Of a stretch of 64,000 nt of DNA, positions 46,517 to 57,045 are shown one piece after another; positions within the stretch are counted from its first letter, which is position 1; each line of letters starts with the position of its first letter. This DNA comes from Lolium rigidum (Eukaryota > Streptophyta > Magnoliopsida > Poales > Poaceae), in contig NC_061509.1 of NCBI RefSeq assembly GCF_022539505.1, positions 205,494,721-205,558,720 on the forward strand, in the 5' to 3' direction. The translations under genes were made by a program, and so were the position numbers. Below the pieces are notes generated by a model. It was given only the letters and a program-made list of their open reading frames with translations. It was not told the DNA's origin and made no database searches.

Positions 46517-48861
46517 ATGCGCAGCAGATGACTGTGTATGATCCGGTTCTTGCCGGAAAGCAACAAGCCGGGCAACACGATGCCGGAAGAAAAAGCCAAG
46601 GGGCAGAGCGAGGCTACGCCAGAGGAGGCTATGCCGGAAACAATCATGCCGGTAGATATGAGACCGGGCAAAATTACCGAGCTGCAAGGGCAGCGTACGA
46701 TGAGGAGGAAATAGATCCCCCGAGGTACCGGCAGGCAAGGGCCGCGGTACCGGAATGTTATGATGAAGCTGATTCTGCAAGACCGGCAGCGTACCGTAAC
46801 CCATTGGGAGAACGCTTGGGAGAGAGATACTTACCGGAACGGGATGCGAGGCACCGTCTGGATAGAGTGTACTTGTCGGAAATGATCGAGGAAGAAGGTC
46901 CTCCAGGTCCAAAGTGCTTTGGCCCAAGGATCATGAGAGAAAAACCACCAGTTCGCAACTTTACGTTGCCCCGTGACACAAAAACATACGATGGCACTAC
47001 GAAGCCGGAAGATTGGCTCGCGGATTACGTGACCGCGGTATACGTCGCAGGCGGTGGAGGAACCGTAGCAGGAGGAGGAAACAGGCGTTGGGCCGTGAGA
47101 ATCATACCATCGTTTTTGGTTGGACCGGCAAGAATCTGGCTAAACAACTTGCCGGCAGGAAGCATAAATGGCTGGCTGGATTTTGAGGAGGCTTTTGTGA
47201 GCAATTTCAGCAGCACCTATCAAAGGCCAAACAGGCCGCAGCAACTTGCTCTGTGCGTACAGCGCCCGAACGAAACAGACCGGGATTATCTGGCCCGGTG
47301 GAACACTACAAGGAACTCCTGTGAAGGGGTAATCGAAGCACAGACCATTGCTTGGTTTAGCAGTGGGTGCAGAAGAGGTTCGCCGTTGTGGCAAAAGCTG
47401 CAGCGGAACATGCCGACAACGTTGGCAGAGATGATACGTGTGGCGGATAGCTATGCGTTGGGAGAACCAACGCAGCCGGCAGTGCAACCTGAGCCGGAAC
47501 AGCTACGCCAAGAGCAACACCGGGATAACCGGAATAACAAAAGAAGAGAAGATTTTCCGGATCGAAGGTACGGTCCGCAGCAAGTTGCTGCTGTGCAGGA
47601 AAACTCTGAGGCCAGCGGCAGTCAGAGACAAAGAACCGGATCGCAGCCGTGGGCGGGTCCTAAGAAACAATGGGTGGAAAAGAAACCCTGGGTCCAGAAA
47701 AGAAACTGGCAAGAACCCGCAAAATACACCATGGAAGCTGCCATGGACCAACCTTGCCGGTGGCACACACCAAACCCGGCACACCCGTCAAACCACCTGA
47801 CGAAGGATTGTACCTGGATAAAGTACTTGATGCAAAAGGGAGCGGTAAAAGATGCACAACCGCCACAAGACATGCCGCGGCAACAACAGCTACCGCCACC
47901 ACCGCCGCTTACCGGGGCGAACGCCTTACCGGTGCAGCCAAACCGGCAGCAGTACCAGCAAGTTAACCGGGTGGAGCAAAATGATAACCAACCACCTCCA
48001 CCGGCACCTTTAGGCCGGAATGTTTACGAAGACCCGCATCTGTGCTGTGTTGTTTTTGTCACTGAGCCGACAGACAGGCAAAGTATGCATCGCCGCTCCA
48101 TGGAAGTAAACGCCGTAATGCCGGCAGTTCCCAAATACATGATGTGGTCCAATCAAGAAATTACCTGGTCATCTAAGGATCACCCCAAAATCATGCCGAA
48201 TCCGGGTGGATATGCTCTTGTTGTGGACCCAATCATGAAAGGGCCGCAGACTCGAGTAAAATTCAGCAAGGTGCTGATAGATAACGGCAGCAGCATAAAC
48301 ATCATGTACAAGCATACCATGCATACGCTGGGCATAACAGAAAACATGCTTCAGCCAACGCGCACAACGTTCCACGGAATCGTTCCGGGCTTGTCCTGCG
48401 CCCCGATAGGAAAAGTTCGGGTGGACGTAGCATTTGGAGGCCGTGACAATTGCCGGGTTGAAAATGTCGAGTTTGAGGTGGTGGATCTAGACAGTCCCTA
48501 CCATGCATTGCTGGGGAGACCGGCATTGGCAGCCTTCATGGCCACAACTCATACGGCTTACCTCAAGATGAAGATGCCGGCACCTCGTGGACCATTGATC
48601 GTGGTGGGAAACTACAAAGTCTCACTGGAAATCGCATCTGCCGGATCAAACCTAGCGGAATCGCTGGTGATCGCGGAGGAAAAGAAAAGGATGCAAACAG
48701 CTGTTGCGCTGGCTCAGTACTCACAGTTGAGCTTAGCGGCAATGAGTGGAAACTTGGGCTCACCGGCATTCAAGCCGACAAATGAAACAAAGGACATTGT
48801 GCTGGATCCGGCTTACCCAGAGCGCACCGTTCGCATCGGTGCCGGACTCGATCAAGCATAG
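46513..48861 (+). CDS. Element E Gag and aspartic protease
   Basis: The frame is taken from GTG 46513; the first ATG is 46528. An Arg/Gly/Tyr-rich head (GYARGGYAGNNHAGRYETG) is followed by the Retrotrans_gag core with ARIWLNNLPAGSINGWLDFE and YLARWNTTRNSCEG. A CxxH...H...C element (CRWHTPNPAHPSNHLTKDC) replaces the usual CCHC knuckle, as in Tat elements. The protease has VLIDNGSSINIMY, where DNGS stands for the D-S/T-G site, and later YHALLGRPALAAF. It ends at TAG 48859-48861. The RT follows in the same frame, so the stop is either a lesion or a read-through point. Confidence 0.9.
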   Translation: MNAQQMTVYDPVLAGKQQAGQHDAGRKSQGAERGYARGGYAGNNHAGRYETGQNYRAARAAYDEEEIDPPRYRQARAAVPECYDEADSARPAAYRNPLGERLGERYLPERDARHRLDRVYLSEMIEEEGPPGPKCFGPRIMREKPPVRNFTLPRDTKTYDGTTKPEDWLADYVTAVYVAGGGGTVAGGGNRRWAVRIIPSFLVGPARIWLNNLPAGSINGWLDFEEAFVSNFSSTYQRPNRPQQLALCVQRPNETDRDYLARWNTTRNSCEGVIEAQTIAWFSSGCRRGSPLWQKLQRNMPTTLAEMIRVADSYALGEPTQPAVQPEPEQLRQEQHRDNRNNKRREDFPDRRYGPQQVAAVQENSEASGSQRQRTGSQPWAGPKKQWVEKKPWVQKRNWQEPAKYTMEAAMDQPCRWHTPNPAHPSNHLTKDCTWIKYLMQKGAVKDAQPPQDMPRQQQLPPPPPLTGANALPVQPNRQQYQQVNRVEQNDNQPPPPAPLGRNVYEDPHLCCVVFVTEPTDRQSMHRRSMEVNAVMPAVPKYMMWSNQEITWSSKDHPKIMPNPGGYALVVDPIMKGPQTRVKFSKVLIDNGSSINIMYKHTMHTLGITENMLQPTRTTFHGIVPGLSCAPIGKVRVDVAFGGRDNCRVENVEFEVVDLDSPYHALLGRPALAAFMATTHTAYLKMKMPAPRGPLIVVGNYKVSLEIASAGSNLAESLVIAEEKKRMQTAVALAQYSQLSLAAMSGNLGSPAFKPTNETKDIVLDPAYPERTVRIGAGLDQA

Positions 48862-50025
48862 GAAAGCGCGCTCGTCAGCTTCCTCCGTGAGAATCGGAAT
48901 ATCTTCGCCTGGTCAACTGATGATCTGGTGGGTGTTCCGAGGGAGCTGGCTGAGCACTCTTTAAACGTCCGGAAAGATGCCAAGCCGGTGCGGCAACCAC
49001 TGCGCCGGTTCGCTGAAGATAGAAGAAAAATCATAGGAGAAGAGGTGACAAAACTGCTCGTTGCCGGGTTCATTGTGGAGGTCACGCACACAGAGTGGCT
49101 GGCCAATCCGGTAATGGTTGAAAAGAAGAAAGATGAGAACTTGGAGGCAAAAGCTCCGAAGGTGTGGCGCATGTGCATTGACTACACCAACCTAAACAAG
49201 GCTTGCCCAAGAGACCCTTTTCCTTTGCCACGAATTGATCAAGTGATTGATTCAACTGCTGGGTGTGAGTTGTTGTCCTTCCTGGATGCGTATTCCGGTT
49301 TCCACCAGATTCCCTTGAAAAAGGAAGATCAAATAAAAACTGCGTTCATTACCCCGCACGGGGCTTATTGCTATGTTACTATGCCTTTTGGTTTGCGCAA
49401 CGCTGGTGCAACGTACCAGCGCTGTATGCAAAAATGCTTGTTTGATCAAATCGGAAAGAATGTGCAAGTCTATGTGGACGACATTGTGATAAAAACTAAG
49501 GTAAAGAACACTTTAATTGATGACATCCGGCAAACATTCGATAACCTAAGACGGTTCCGGATGAAACTTAATCCGGCAAAATGCACTTTTGGTGTCCCTG
49601 CCGGCAAGTTGCTCGGTTTCCTAGTATCAAGCCGGGGCATTGAAGTTAATCCGGTAAAGATCCGGGCAATAGAAAGAATGGCTGTCCCTCGAGAGTTAAA
49701 AGATGTGCAAAAGTTTACCGGAAGCTTGGCATCGCTAAGCCGGTTCGTAAGCAGATTGGGAGAAAAAGCTCTGCCACTCTATGCTCTGATGAAAAAATCT
49801 GACACGTTCGTCTGGACCCCTCAGGCAGACACAGCGTTTAAAGAGCTAAAAACGATGCTAGCCACAGCACCCATACTGGCTTCACCTCTAGAAAGAGAGC
49901 CTATGCTGTTATATATAGCGGCAACAAACCGGGTTGTGAGTGTGGTGGTTGTAGTTGAAAGAGAAGAGGAAGGAAAAACCGTCCAGAGGCCGGTATACTA
50001 CCTGAGCGAGGTGCTTTCCCTCTGA
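48862..50025 (+). CDS. Element E reverse transcriptase
   Basis: The frame is the same as gag-protease, opened after the TAG; the first ATG is at 48928. RT motifs in order: KKKDENLEAKAPKVWRMCID with DYTNLNKACPRDPFPLPRID, FLDAYSGFHQIPL, MPFGLRNAGATYQR, YVDDIVIKT with the catalytic DD, and LGFLVSSRGIEVNP. A degenerate connection/RNase H part follows (ADTAFKELKTMLATAPIL, RPVYYLSEVL). It ends at TGA 50023-50025, again in frame with what follows. RT copies the element RNA to DNA in the cytoplasmic particle. Confidence 0.92.
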   Translation, partial: ESALVSFLRENRNIFAWSTDDLVGVPRELAEHSLNVRKDAKPVRQPLRRFAEDRRKIIGEEVTKLLVAGFIVEVTHTEWLANPVMVEKKKDENLEAKAPKVWRMCIDYTNLNKACPRDPFPLPRIDQVIDSTAGCELLSFLDAYSGFHQIPLKKEDQIKTAFITPHGAYCYVTMPFGLRNAGATYQRCMQKCLFDQIGKNVQVYVDDIVIKTKVKNTLIDDIRQTFDNLRRFRMKLNPAKCTFGVPAGKLLGFLVSSRGIEVNPVKIRAIERMAVPRELKDVQKFTGSLASLSRFVSRLGEKALPLYALMKKSDTFVWTPQADTAFKELKTMLATAPILASPLEREPMLLYIAATNRVVSVVVVVEREEEGKTVQRPVYYLSEVLSL

Positions 50026-52266
50026 AAGCAAAACTACCCTCACTTCCAAAAGATGACTTATGGCGTGTACATGGCCGCCACAAAACTCAAGCATTACTTT
50101 GAGGAGCACCCCATGAAGGTGGTGAGTGAAGCACCAATTTCCGACATCATGTGCAACAAAGACGCCAGCGGCCGGATTGCAAAATGGGCAATCCAGATAT
50201 CACCATACGTGCCGGTATATGAAAGAAGAGATGCCATAAAATCACAGGCTTTGGCTGATTTCCTTGTTGATTGGGCGGAGATGCAATACAAACCGCCAGA
50301 TCAGAGGATAGAGTACTGGAAAATGCACTTTGATGGATCCAAGCTCAAAGAGGGTCTAGGTGCCGGTGTGGTGCTCACCTCGCCAAAAGGAGATCACCTC
50401 CGGTATGTTTTGCAAGTACATTTCAGGGCATCGAACAATGTCGCTGAATATGAAGCTTTGATCCATGGGCTTAAGGTCGCAAAAGAAATCGGTGCACACC
50501 GGATCATTTGCTATGGAGATTCGGATCTTGTGGTACAGCAGTGTTCCGGAGATTGGGATGCAAAAGATGCCAACATGGCCTCGTACCGGTTTCACGTGCA
50601 AAAGATTGCCGGATTCTTCGAAGGGTGTGAATTTCACCATGTACCGCGCGCAGAAAATGAAGCCGCGGATGCTTTGTCCAAGCTGGGCTCATCTAGGCAA
50701 GAAATTCCTCCCGGCATAGCTTTGGCTCACTTAAGAGTACCATCGATCAAACCAAGCCCAGAATCGGAATCAATTTTTGTACCGGAATCACACGTGGTGC
50801 CCATGGATATCGACGAAGGGAACCCGGGGACTGCTCCGGCAAGCTCGGGGACTGCTCCGGCAAGCTCGGGGACTGCTCCGGCAAGCTCGGGGACTGCCCC
50901 GGTAAGCTCGGGGACTGCTGTACCTATACCGGAAGAAATGATGCTGGTGGATAGCATGGAGATAGATGCACCAGTGTTTTTGGTTCGAGAGACACCGTCG
51001 TGGGTTAAACCTATTAAGGAATTCCTGATCAACGGCACCTTGCAGGCTGACGAAAATGAATCAAGGAGAATCCAAAGAAGGTCCAAGGCATATACGATCA
51101 TCAATGGTGAAGTGTACAAGAGAAGCGTTACCGGTATCCTTCAAAGATGTGTGGAACCGGAAGAAGGGAAAGAAATGCTTGAGGAAATTCACCAAGGAGA
51201 GTGTGGGCATCATGCCTCATCAAGGGCGCTGGTAGCAAAAGTATTCCGGCATGGGTTTTACTGGCCCACGGCTTTGGAGAACGCTGAGGATTTGGCAAGA
51301 AAATGCAACGGGTGCCAGAGGTACGCCAAGCAAAATCATACCCCAGCATCCGGTTTAAAAACAATACCATTAACATGGCCGTTCGCCGTTTGGTGCCTTG
51401 ACATGGTTGGCCCATTCAAAACTGCAAGAAGCAGCATGACCCACATCTTGGTTATGGTGGATAAATTCACCAAGTGGCTAGAAGTGAAGCCTATCGCAAA
51501 ATGTGATGGGCACACAGCGGTGAAGTTCTTAAAAGATGTCATTTTGCGGTATGGATACCCGCACAGCATCATCACTGACAATGGTACCAACTTTGCTCAA
51601 GGTGAGTTCAAAAGGTTTTGTGAGGACAAGAACATCCAGTTGGATTTGTGCTCAGTAGCACACCCACAAGGCAATGGCCAAGTGGAAAGAATGAATGCTT
51701 TGGTACTCTCCGGTATCAAACCTAGGCTCATTGATGCAGTGGAAAAGTCACCGGGATGTTGGCTCGATGAGTTACCATCAGTACTGTGGAGTATAAGAAC
51801 AACTCCAAACCGGTCTACCGGATACACTCCGTTTTTCATGGTTTATGGAGCAGAAGCAGTCATACCAACCGATATCATTCATGATTCACCAAGAGTACAG
51901 CTCTATACTGAGCAGGAGGTCAAAGAGGCCCGAGAAAATGATGTGGACTTGCTAGAAGAAGCAAGAGAGCTGGCTTTGGCAAGAACAGCCATTTATCAGC
52001 AGAACCTCAGACGTTATCACAGCCGGAAGGTTAACCCGAGAGTTTTCCGGGAAGGAGATCTCGTACTTCGCCTGGTGCAGCGCACTGAAGGCCGGCATAA
52101 GCTTTTGCCACCATGGGAAGGTCCCTTCATTGTAAGCAAGGTGCTTCACAATGATGCATACTACTTGATCGATGCACAAGAATGGAAAAAAGGAAAGGCG
52201 GACAGGTCCGGAAAAGAGAGCAAGCGTCCATGGAACGTAGCTCTGTTGCGTCCTTTCTACTCTTGA
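50026..52266 (+). CDS. Element E RNase H (archaeal-type) and integrase
   Basis: It continues in frame after the TGA; the first ATG is 50053. The archaeal-type RNase H shows MHFDGSK, NNVAEYEALIHGL, CYGDSDLVVQQ and NEAADALSKLG, giving the D-E-D-D set. A linker with five GTAPASS-type 7-residue repeats follows (50826-50925). The integrase zinc domain has GHHASSRALV and CNGCQRYAKQNH. The core has CLDMVGPF (D), IITDNGTNFAQGEF (D) and HPQGNGQVERMN (E). The C-terminal part is SRKVNPRVFREGDLVLRLV. No chromodomain is seen. It ends at TGA 52264-52266, about 5.7 kb before the polypurine tract. Confidence 0.93.
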   Translation, partial: KQNYPHFQKMTYGVYMAATKLKHYFEEHPMKVVSEAPISDIMCNKDASGRIAKWAIQISPYVPVYERRDAIKSQALADFLVDWAEMQYKPPDQRIEYWKMHFDGSKLKEGLGAGVVLTSPKGDHLRYVLQVHFRASNNVAEYEALIHGLKVAKEIGAHRIICYGDSDLVVQQCSGDWDAKDANMASYRFHVQKIAGFFEGCEFHHVPRAENEAADALSKLGSSRQEIPPGIALAHLRVPSIKPSPESESIFVPESHVVPMDIDEGNPGTAPASSGTAPASSGTAPASSGTAPVSSGTAVPIPEEMMLVDSMEIDAPVFLVRETPSWVKPIKEFLINGTLQADENESRRIQRRSKAYTIINGEVYKRSVTGILQRCVEPEEGKEMLEEIHQGECGHHASSRALVAKVFRHGFYWPTALENAEDLARKCNGCQRYAKQNHTPASGLKTIPLTWPFAVWCLDMVGPFKTARSSMTHILVMVDKFTKWLEVKPIAKCDGHTAVKFLKDVILRYGYPHSIITDNGTNFAQGEFKRFCEDKNIQLDLCSVAHPQGNGQVERMNALVLSGIKPRLIDAVEKSPGCWLDELPSVLWSIRTTPNRSTGYTPFFMVYGAEAVIPTDIIHDSPRVQLYTEQEVKEARENDVDLLEEARELALARTAIYQQNLRRYHSRKVNPRVFREGDLVLRLVQRTEGRHKLLPPWEGPFIVSKVLHNDAYYLIDAQEWKKGKADRSGKESKRPWNVALLRPFYS

Positions 52267-52977
52267 AGTGGTGGTGTAAGAAGTTCCTTTTTTGTACCTT
52301 AATTATTATGAATAAAAGATGCCGGAACATTGAATGAATCTCGGGGACTACCCCAATAAGGTTGCATGTAACTTGTTTATTTTTTCAGTTTACCGGTTGC
52401 TTATTGAATGTTTTTTCTTTCCGGTTTAGTAGTGTGCTAAATCCTACCGGAGTCTTCGACTCTGCTGCTGTCCGCAAACCGGCTTCATGGCAAGCAAGAT
52501 AAACCGGTAGGGGATAAGCACATGAACTGCGAAGAGGGAGAGCAGGAAAGAACAATCCGGAAAATTTAACTAACCCCGGTCGAACCGGTTTTTTGCAAAA
52601 TTTCAAAGTTATTTCTAAGTTCAAGAAGGTGCTTGTTTGGTGAAAGAACCTTGTGCTCATACGCCAAAGAACGCCCAGAGAAGGCAGGCAGAGCCAAGGC
52701 AAAAGAACCAAGTATGCATCAAATTGGATGCGGAAACAATTGGGAAATCTTTGCAGTACAGGATAAAAGCAGAACCAAAAGCAAGTATGCTAAAGCAAAC
52801 ATAAGATAATTAGCTACCGGTATAGCTTACCGGCATAAAATGTTGTACGGCAACCAAAAGCAAATTTAAAGTTTTACATCATAAACCCCGGCATACCAGG
52901 GTAGAATTTAACGGGCATTGTTTTGAGACAACCAGGACAAACGAACATATCACAGGCAAACATTGCATAGAGGATCA
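52267..52977 (+). other. Element E spacer between integrase and antisense gene
   Basis: About 700 bp with no gene. It holds CTCGGGGACTACCCC at 52340, a copy of the polypurine-tract motif, and many CCGG sites. Convergent sense and antisense transcripts would end here; an AATAAAAG signal for the sense strand lies near 52311. Confidence 0.55.
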
Positions 52978-55900
52978 TCAGGCAGCAGGGGCATCAGGTG
53001 GAGCGGCACCGGTCTCAGCATCTTCAGGGGGAGCAGTGCTGGCCTCGGGAGCTTCCAGCGGCACGTCCTCAGTAGCCTCATCTTCATCTCCCTCGTCTTC
53101 TTCTTCCTCATCGCTGAGGTAGTCCTTGACACCAGGAGGGGGAGGGATGAAGGTGCGGACCTCGGCATACTCAGCAAGCCGGTAGGCCCGGTCCTGCCGC
53201 TTCGCGGTGAGCGCCGGATCCGTGTCCGTGGGAGCATCTTGGCGTACGCCTTGAAGGGCATCCAGATTCAGGTCAGGGTACCAGGAGCATGCGGAGCGCA
53301 GCGCCGTGTCAGCTCCGGCACGAGCCGCGGAGCATTGCCACTCGCGAATCCGGTGCCCGGCATCCTTGAGCCGGTTGGCAGTAAGCGTGATGTTCTCCGG
53401 CAGCTCCTCCTCAGGCCACAGCACCTTGAAGATTTGGATGGCGGCAGTTGGTAGGTCGGCAAGGAGCCGGTCGACGCAGCGCATGTGTTGGACTCGCGCG
53501 GAGAGGGCGACAAGATAGTCGTACCCATCCCAGTGCGCGTCCATATTGGGAAATTCCCGCGCCACCCGATCCTCCCTCACCTTCCTCACGGCGTAGACCT
53601 AGGATTCCGGGAAATGCTCTACAGGAAGAAGGAAAAAGCATAAACACAAGACACCGGAAAAAGCATGTCGGAAGAACAAGGAACAAAGGTATATTTTGAA
53701 AAGGAGAAAGCTTATAAGCGAAAGAAGGGGCAAGGCAAGGACTTACGGAGAGCCAGCGCGTCAATCTTCATAACCAACCGATCGTATTCCCGATGATCAG
53801 TGGTCATGGTATCAATGAGGCGCTCCGCTGCTTTCCGCGCTTTCCTCTCCTCCTCCAGCTCTGCCGTCAGTACGGTGTTGGAGTTCGTGGAGTCCTCCAC
53901 GACCTCCGCCAACCTGGCCTCAGCTGCAACCCGGGCGTCCTTCAAGGCTTGCTCATGCCGGAGCGCGGCTTGCATAGCCTGTTCCTTCAGCTCCCCCAAG
54001 GCGGTCTTCTGGGCGTCCAGTGCCTCGTTGTGCTCCTTGAGAAGCTGCTCTTTCTCGCCTAAGTACCGGAAAGAAAGGTTTTAGCAAGCAACAATAGATG
54101 AAATAAAAAAAAGAACGGGTTAGCCGAAAAAGAAAGGAGGGTACCTTGAAGCTTGGTAACCTGGGCCTTAAGGGCCTCGATGGTAGCTTCCGGAACAACT
54201 GTTAAACAAAAGGGTGCGTAAATATCAAAGAAGGAAACATTCCGGTGAAAAGATGCCGGAGGAAAAAGAACAAAGCAAACCTTGGCAATGGCTGTGGGCC
54301 TCGGCAAGGTCACGGTGCTCCCACAGAAGCTCCTCAAAGAGTTGCTTCCGGGCATTCGCGGTGCTCTGTTCGAAGGAAGATGATTATGAGGGAGAAAGAA
54401 ACAAAGGTTTCAACCCGAAACTCGGGGACTGGCTATGCCGGTTTCACATGCCTCTAGTTAAAGTTTCGCGCTGAAAACTGCGTTTTCACCACGAAACTCG
54501 GGGACTGGGAGAATAGACAAGATCCGGAAAGAAAAGAAACCGGCATCAACAGAAATTACAAAAGGGTTGGCAAAACTTACCACCACGTTGTTGGTAGCAT
54601 CGTACCATGCACTGTCAAACTCTTTCACGGCGCGTTTAAGCCGCGAGAAGTGTTCTTCAGTGGACCGAGGCCCAGCAGGGTCTGGCGCCGGAAGGCGGTC
54701 CTTCCCCAGGCCGCGGGTAGAGGCAGAGATATCCGCCTCATTCCACTTCTGGGCATAGGGGAGAAGGTGCCCCAGGTCTTTGCCCGCGCGGTTCAGCTCA
54801 ACGATCCGGCCTAGGAGGCCGGTAGGCTTGTCTTGTACAGCGGCAGCAGCGGGACCGACGTGCAGCACCACGTCCCGCGAGCCGCCTGAGGCGTCGCCCT
54901 CCACAGCCTTGCCACGGGAAGCCCCGGGCTTGAGGAATTTGGTAATCTTGGGGATCTCGGACGACGCCGTTTGCTTGGCCGCGGAAGGTCCTTGGCTGGG
55001 CGGCGGTGTCGGCGTGGCCCCAGGAGGAGGAGAAGATACCGGCGCGGAAGTATCCGGCGCGGTGGGGGAAGAGCTTGACTGCTTCTTCTTTTTCTTCGGG
55101 GCAGGAGGAACCAAAGGTTCCGCCTGCCCGGCATCTGTCTTGCCGGCGCCGATGTTGCTGGCGCCGGCGTCTTGGGCTTCTGGAGGGGAGGTGAAGTCCT
55201 CCGCGCGGTGATCAGGAGGTGTTGGGGCCGCGCACCCCGAACTTGTAGTGCCTCCCGAAGGGGAGGCAGAGGTGTTGCCGGCACCAGATGGTACCGGACT
55301 TGAGTGAGGAGGAGGAGTTGAGGTCCTCGCGGAGCCGGCAGAGCCAAGCTCAAGCGCAGGGCTGAAAGAAAGGAAAAAGAGAGCAAATTGGAAAAAAGCA
55401 ACCAGAAAGAGACTTGGTGAAAATGGGGAAAACACGAAAAATGAAAGAACTTACCCGGAAGAAACCGGCATCTGCTTATGCTTGTAGCGCTTGGTGCCAA
55501 CCTGCTTCCCTCCAATGACTTCTGTCCGAGGGCGTTTGGCAGGGGGAGCATGGCTGGGGCCGGCGTCAGCAGCTGGAGGATCATTCTTCTGGCCTTCGGC
55601 CATCAGTTTGTCCAGAAACTCATCCCCAACCTCGGCCTGCAGGGGGGGCACATGCTCATGGACCTGTGGGTTGATGCTGGCTGAGGGAAGGTCTACAAAA
55701 TGGCAGTAACAAAAAGAATATAAGAAAACGAACAGAAAAGCTACCTCGAGCAAGACCAAGTCATCAGACGAACCAGCTGGTTCCGGCGGAGACTTGCCGA
55801 GGCGAGAAGATGGAGTCCGGCCCATCCTCAGATCCAGCCAATGAATGACGGGATCTGGATCGTACTTGTCCAGAGGCCTCTTCCGGCAAGGGCCTCGTCG

Positions 55901-57045
55901 GTCTGAGTCGATCCGAGGGAAACGAGCCCTAGCCTGAGAACAAAGGAAAAAAGAGAGATTAGTCGCAAATATGAAAGTTACCGGTAATACGACCTGAGCC
56001 GCGCAGTTTCTTACATCTTGGGACGGAGGATTTCTGGAGCTGAGAGGGCAAAGGCCCCACTCCCAGTCATCCGGCATGTCCGTTTGGCAGATTTGGCTAG
56101 CCTTCAGGACCACATCAGCCTTGCTCAAGGGCAAGCCGGTGATCTTGGTGGGATCACCGGGGCCGTACATCTCACTAATCTTGTGAGCGCGCTGTTGAAG
56201 GGGAAGCACCCGGCGGCAGATGAAGGTGCGGATGATATCGTCGGAGCAGATGTCGGTATCCTTCATCAACTTCAGCATGAAGCGCACCACCCGGTTCGTC
56301 TCGGCGTGATCCGTACCGGGGTTGTACTGCTAGTTGGTCTTGGCGGGCGGCGCCGGGTTGAACGCCGGCAAGTTGATGAGGTCGACGGCGCCCTCGTTCT
56401 TCACGTAGAAGAACATCGTCTGCCACAACCGGCAAGACTCGAGGCCGTTGAACTTAAAAAAGGCGCTCCCTTGGCGGGAGCCGATGATGCAAGACCCGCA
56501 TTGAACGGGGGGTTTGGGCTTGGGAATGTCCTTGCCCTGGACCGAGTTGATCCGGAGGGAGAAAAGCGGGCAAACGTCTCGCGAGCGGGACGGATGCCAA
56601 TGTAGCCCTCCATGAAGGCCACAAAACAAGAAAGATAAAAAACGGCATTGCCGGGAAGATGGTGAGGTTGGAGTCGATAGAAGTTAAGGAATTGGCGAAA
56701 GAAATCGGAGGCAGGAAGGCCGAAGCCACGCTCAAAATGAGCAAGGAAAACAACGACCTCACCGGGTTCGAGCACCGGTTCGATCTCGTCGCCTGGAAGC
56801 CGGCAGATGACTCCTTCCGGAATCCTCCTAGACCGGTAGAGCCAATCAATCTCAAACTGAGTCACGTCGGAACCCCTCCAGGCTCCGCGTGTCTTATCCT
56901 TTCCGGAGGCCCGGCTAGATGTCCCGGCCTCTTGTTTCCGGCTAGATGCCAGATCCATCCGGGCGAGATCTTCGGTTAGCCCGTCAGAAGTGCTACTACC
57001 TTGGTTACTAGAGGTAGCAGCGGGGAGAGACCCTTCGCTGGACAT
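52978..57045 (-). pseudogene. Element E antisense spliced gene, PF04195-type (putative gypsy-type transposon protein)
   Basis: Eight exons can be traced on the minus strand: 57045-56015, 55933-55745, 55692-55455, 55361-54581, 54365-54281, 54198-54145, 54058-53747 and 53618-52978, nearly all with clean GT-AG borders. Exon 1 starts MSSEGSLPAATSSNQ and carries the PF04195-like part: RIPEGVICRLPGDEIEPVLE, FERGFGLPASDFFRQFLNFY, VAFMEGYIGI. Later exons are Pro/Ser-rich with a KKKKK tract, then a coiled coil (KEQLLKEHNEALDAQKTALG), and an acidic tail (LSDEEEEDEGDEDEATED). Lesions: a one-base deletion near 56570, stops at 56332-56330 and 53601-53599, and one exon 2/3 phase mismatch. Such antisense genes are known in Tat elements; the function is unknown. 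Confidence 0.8.
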
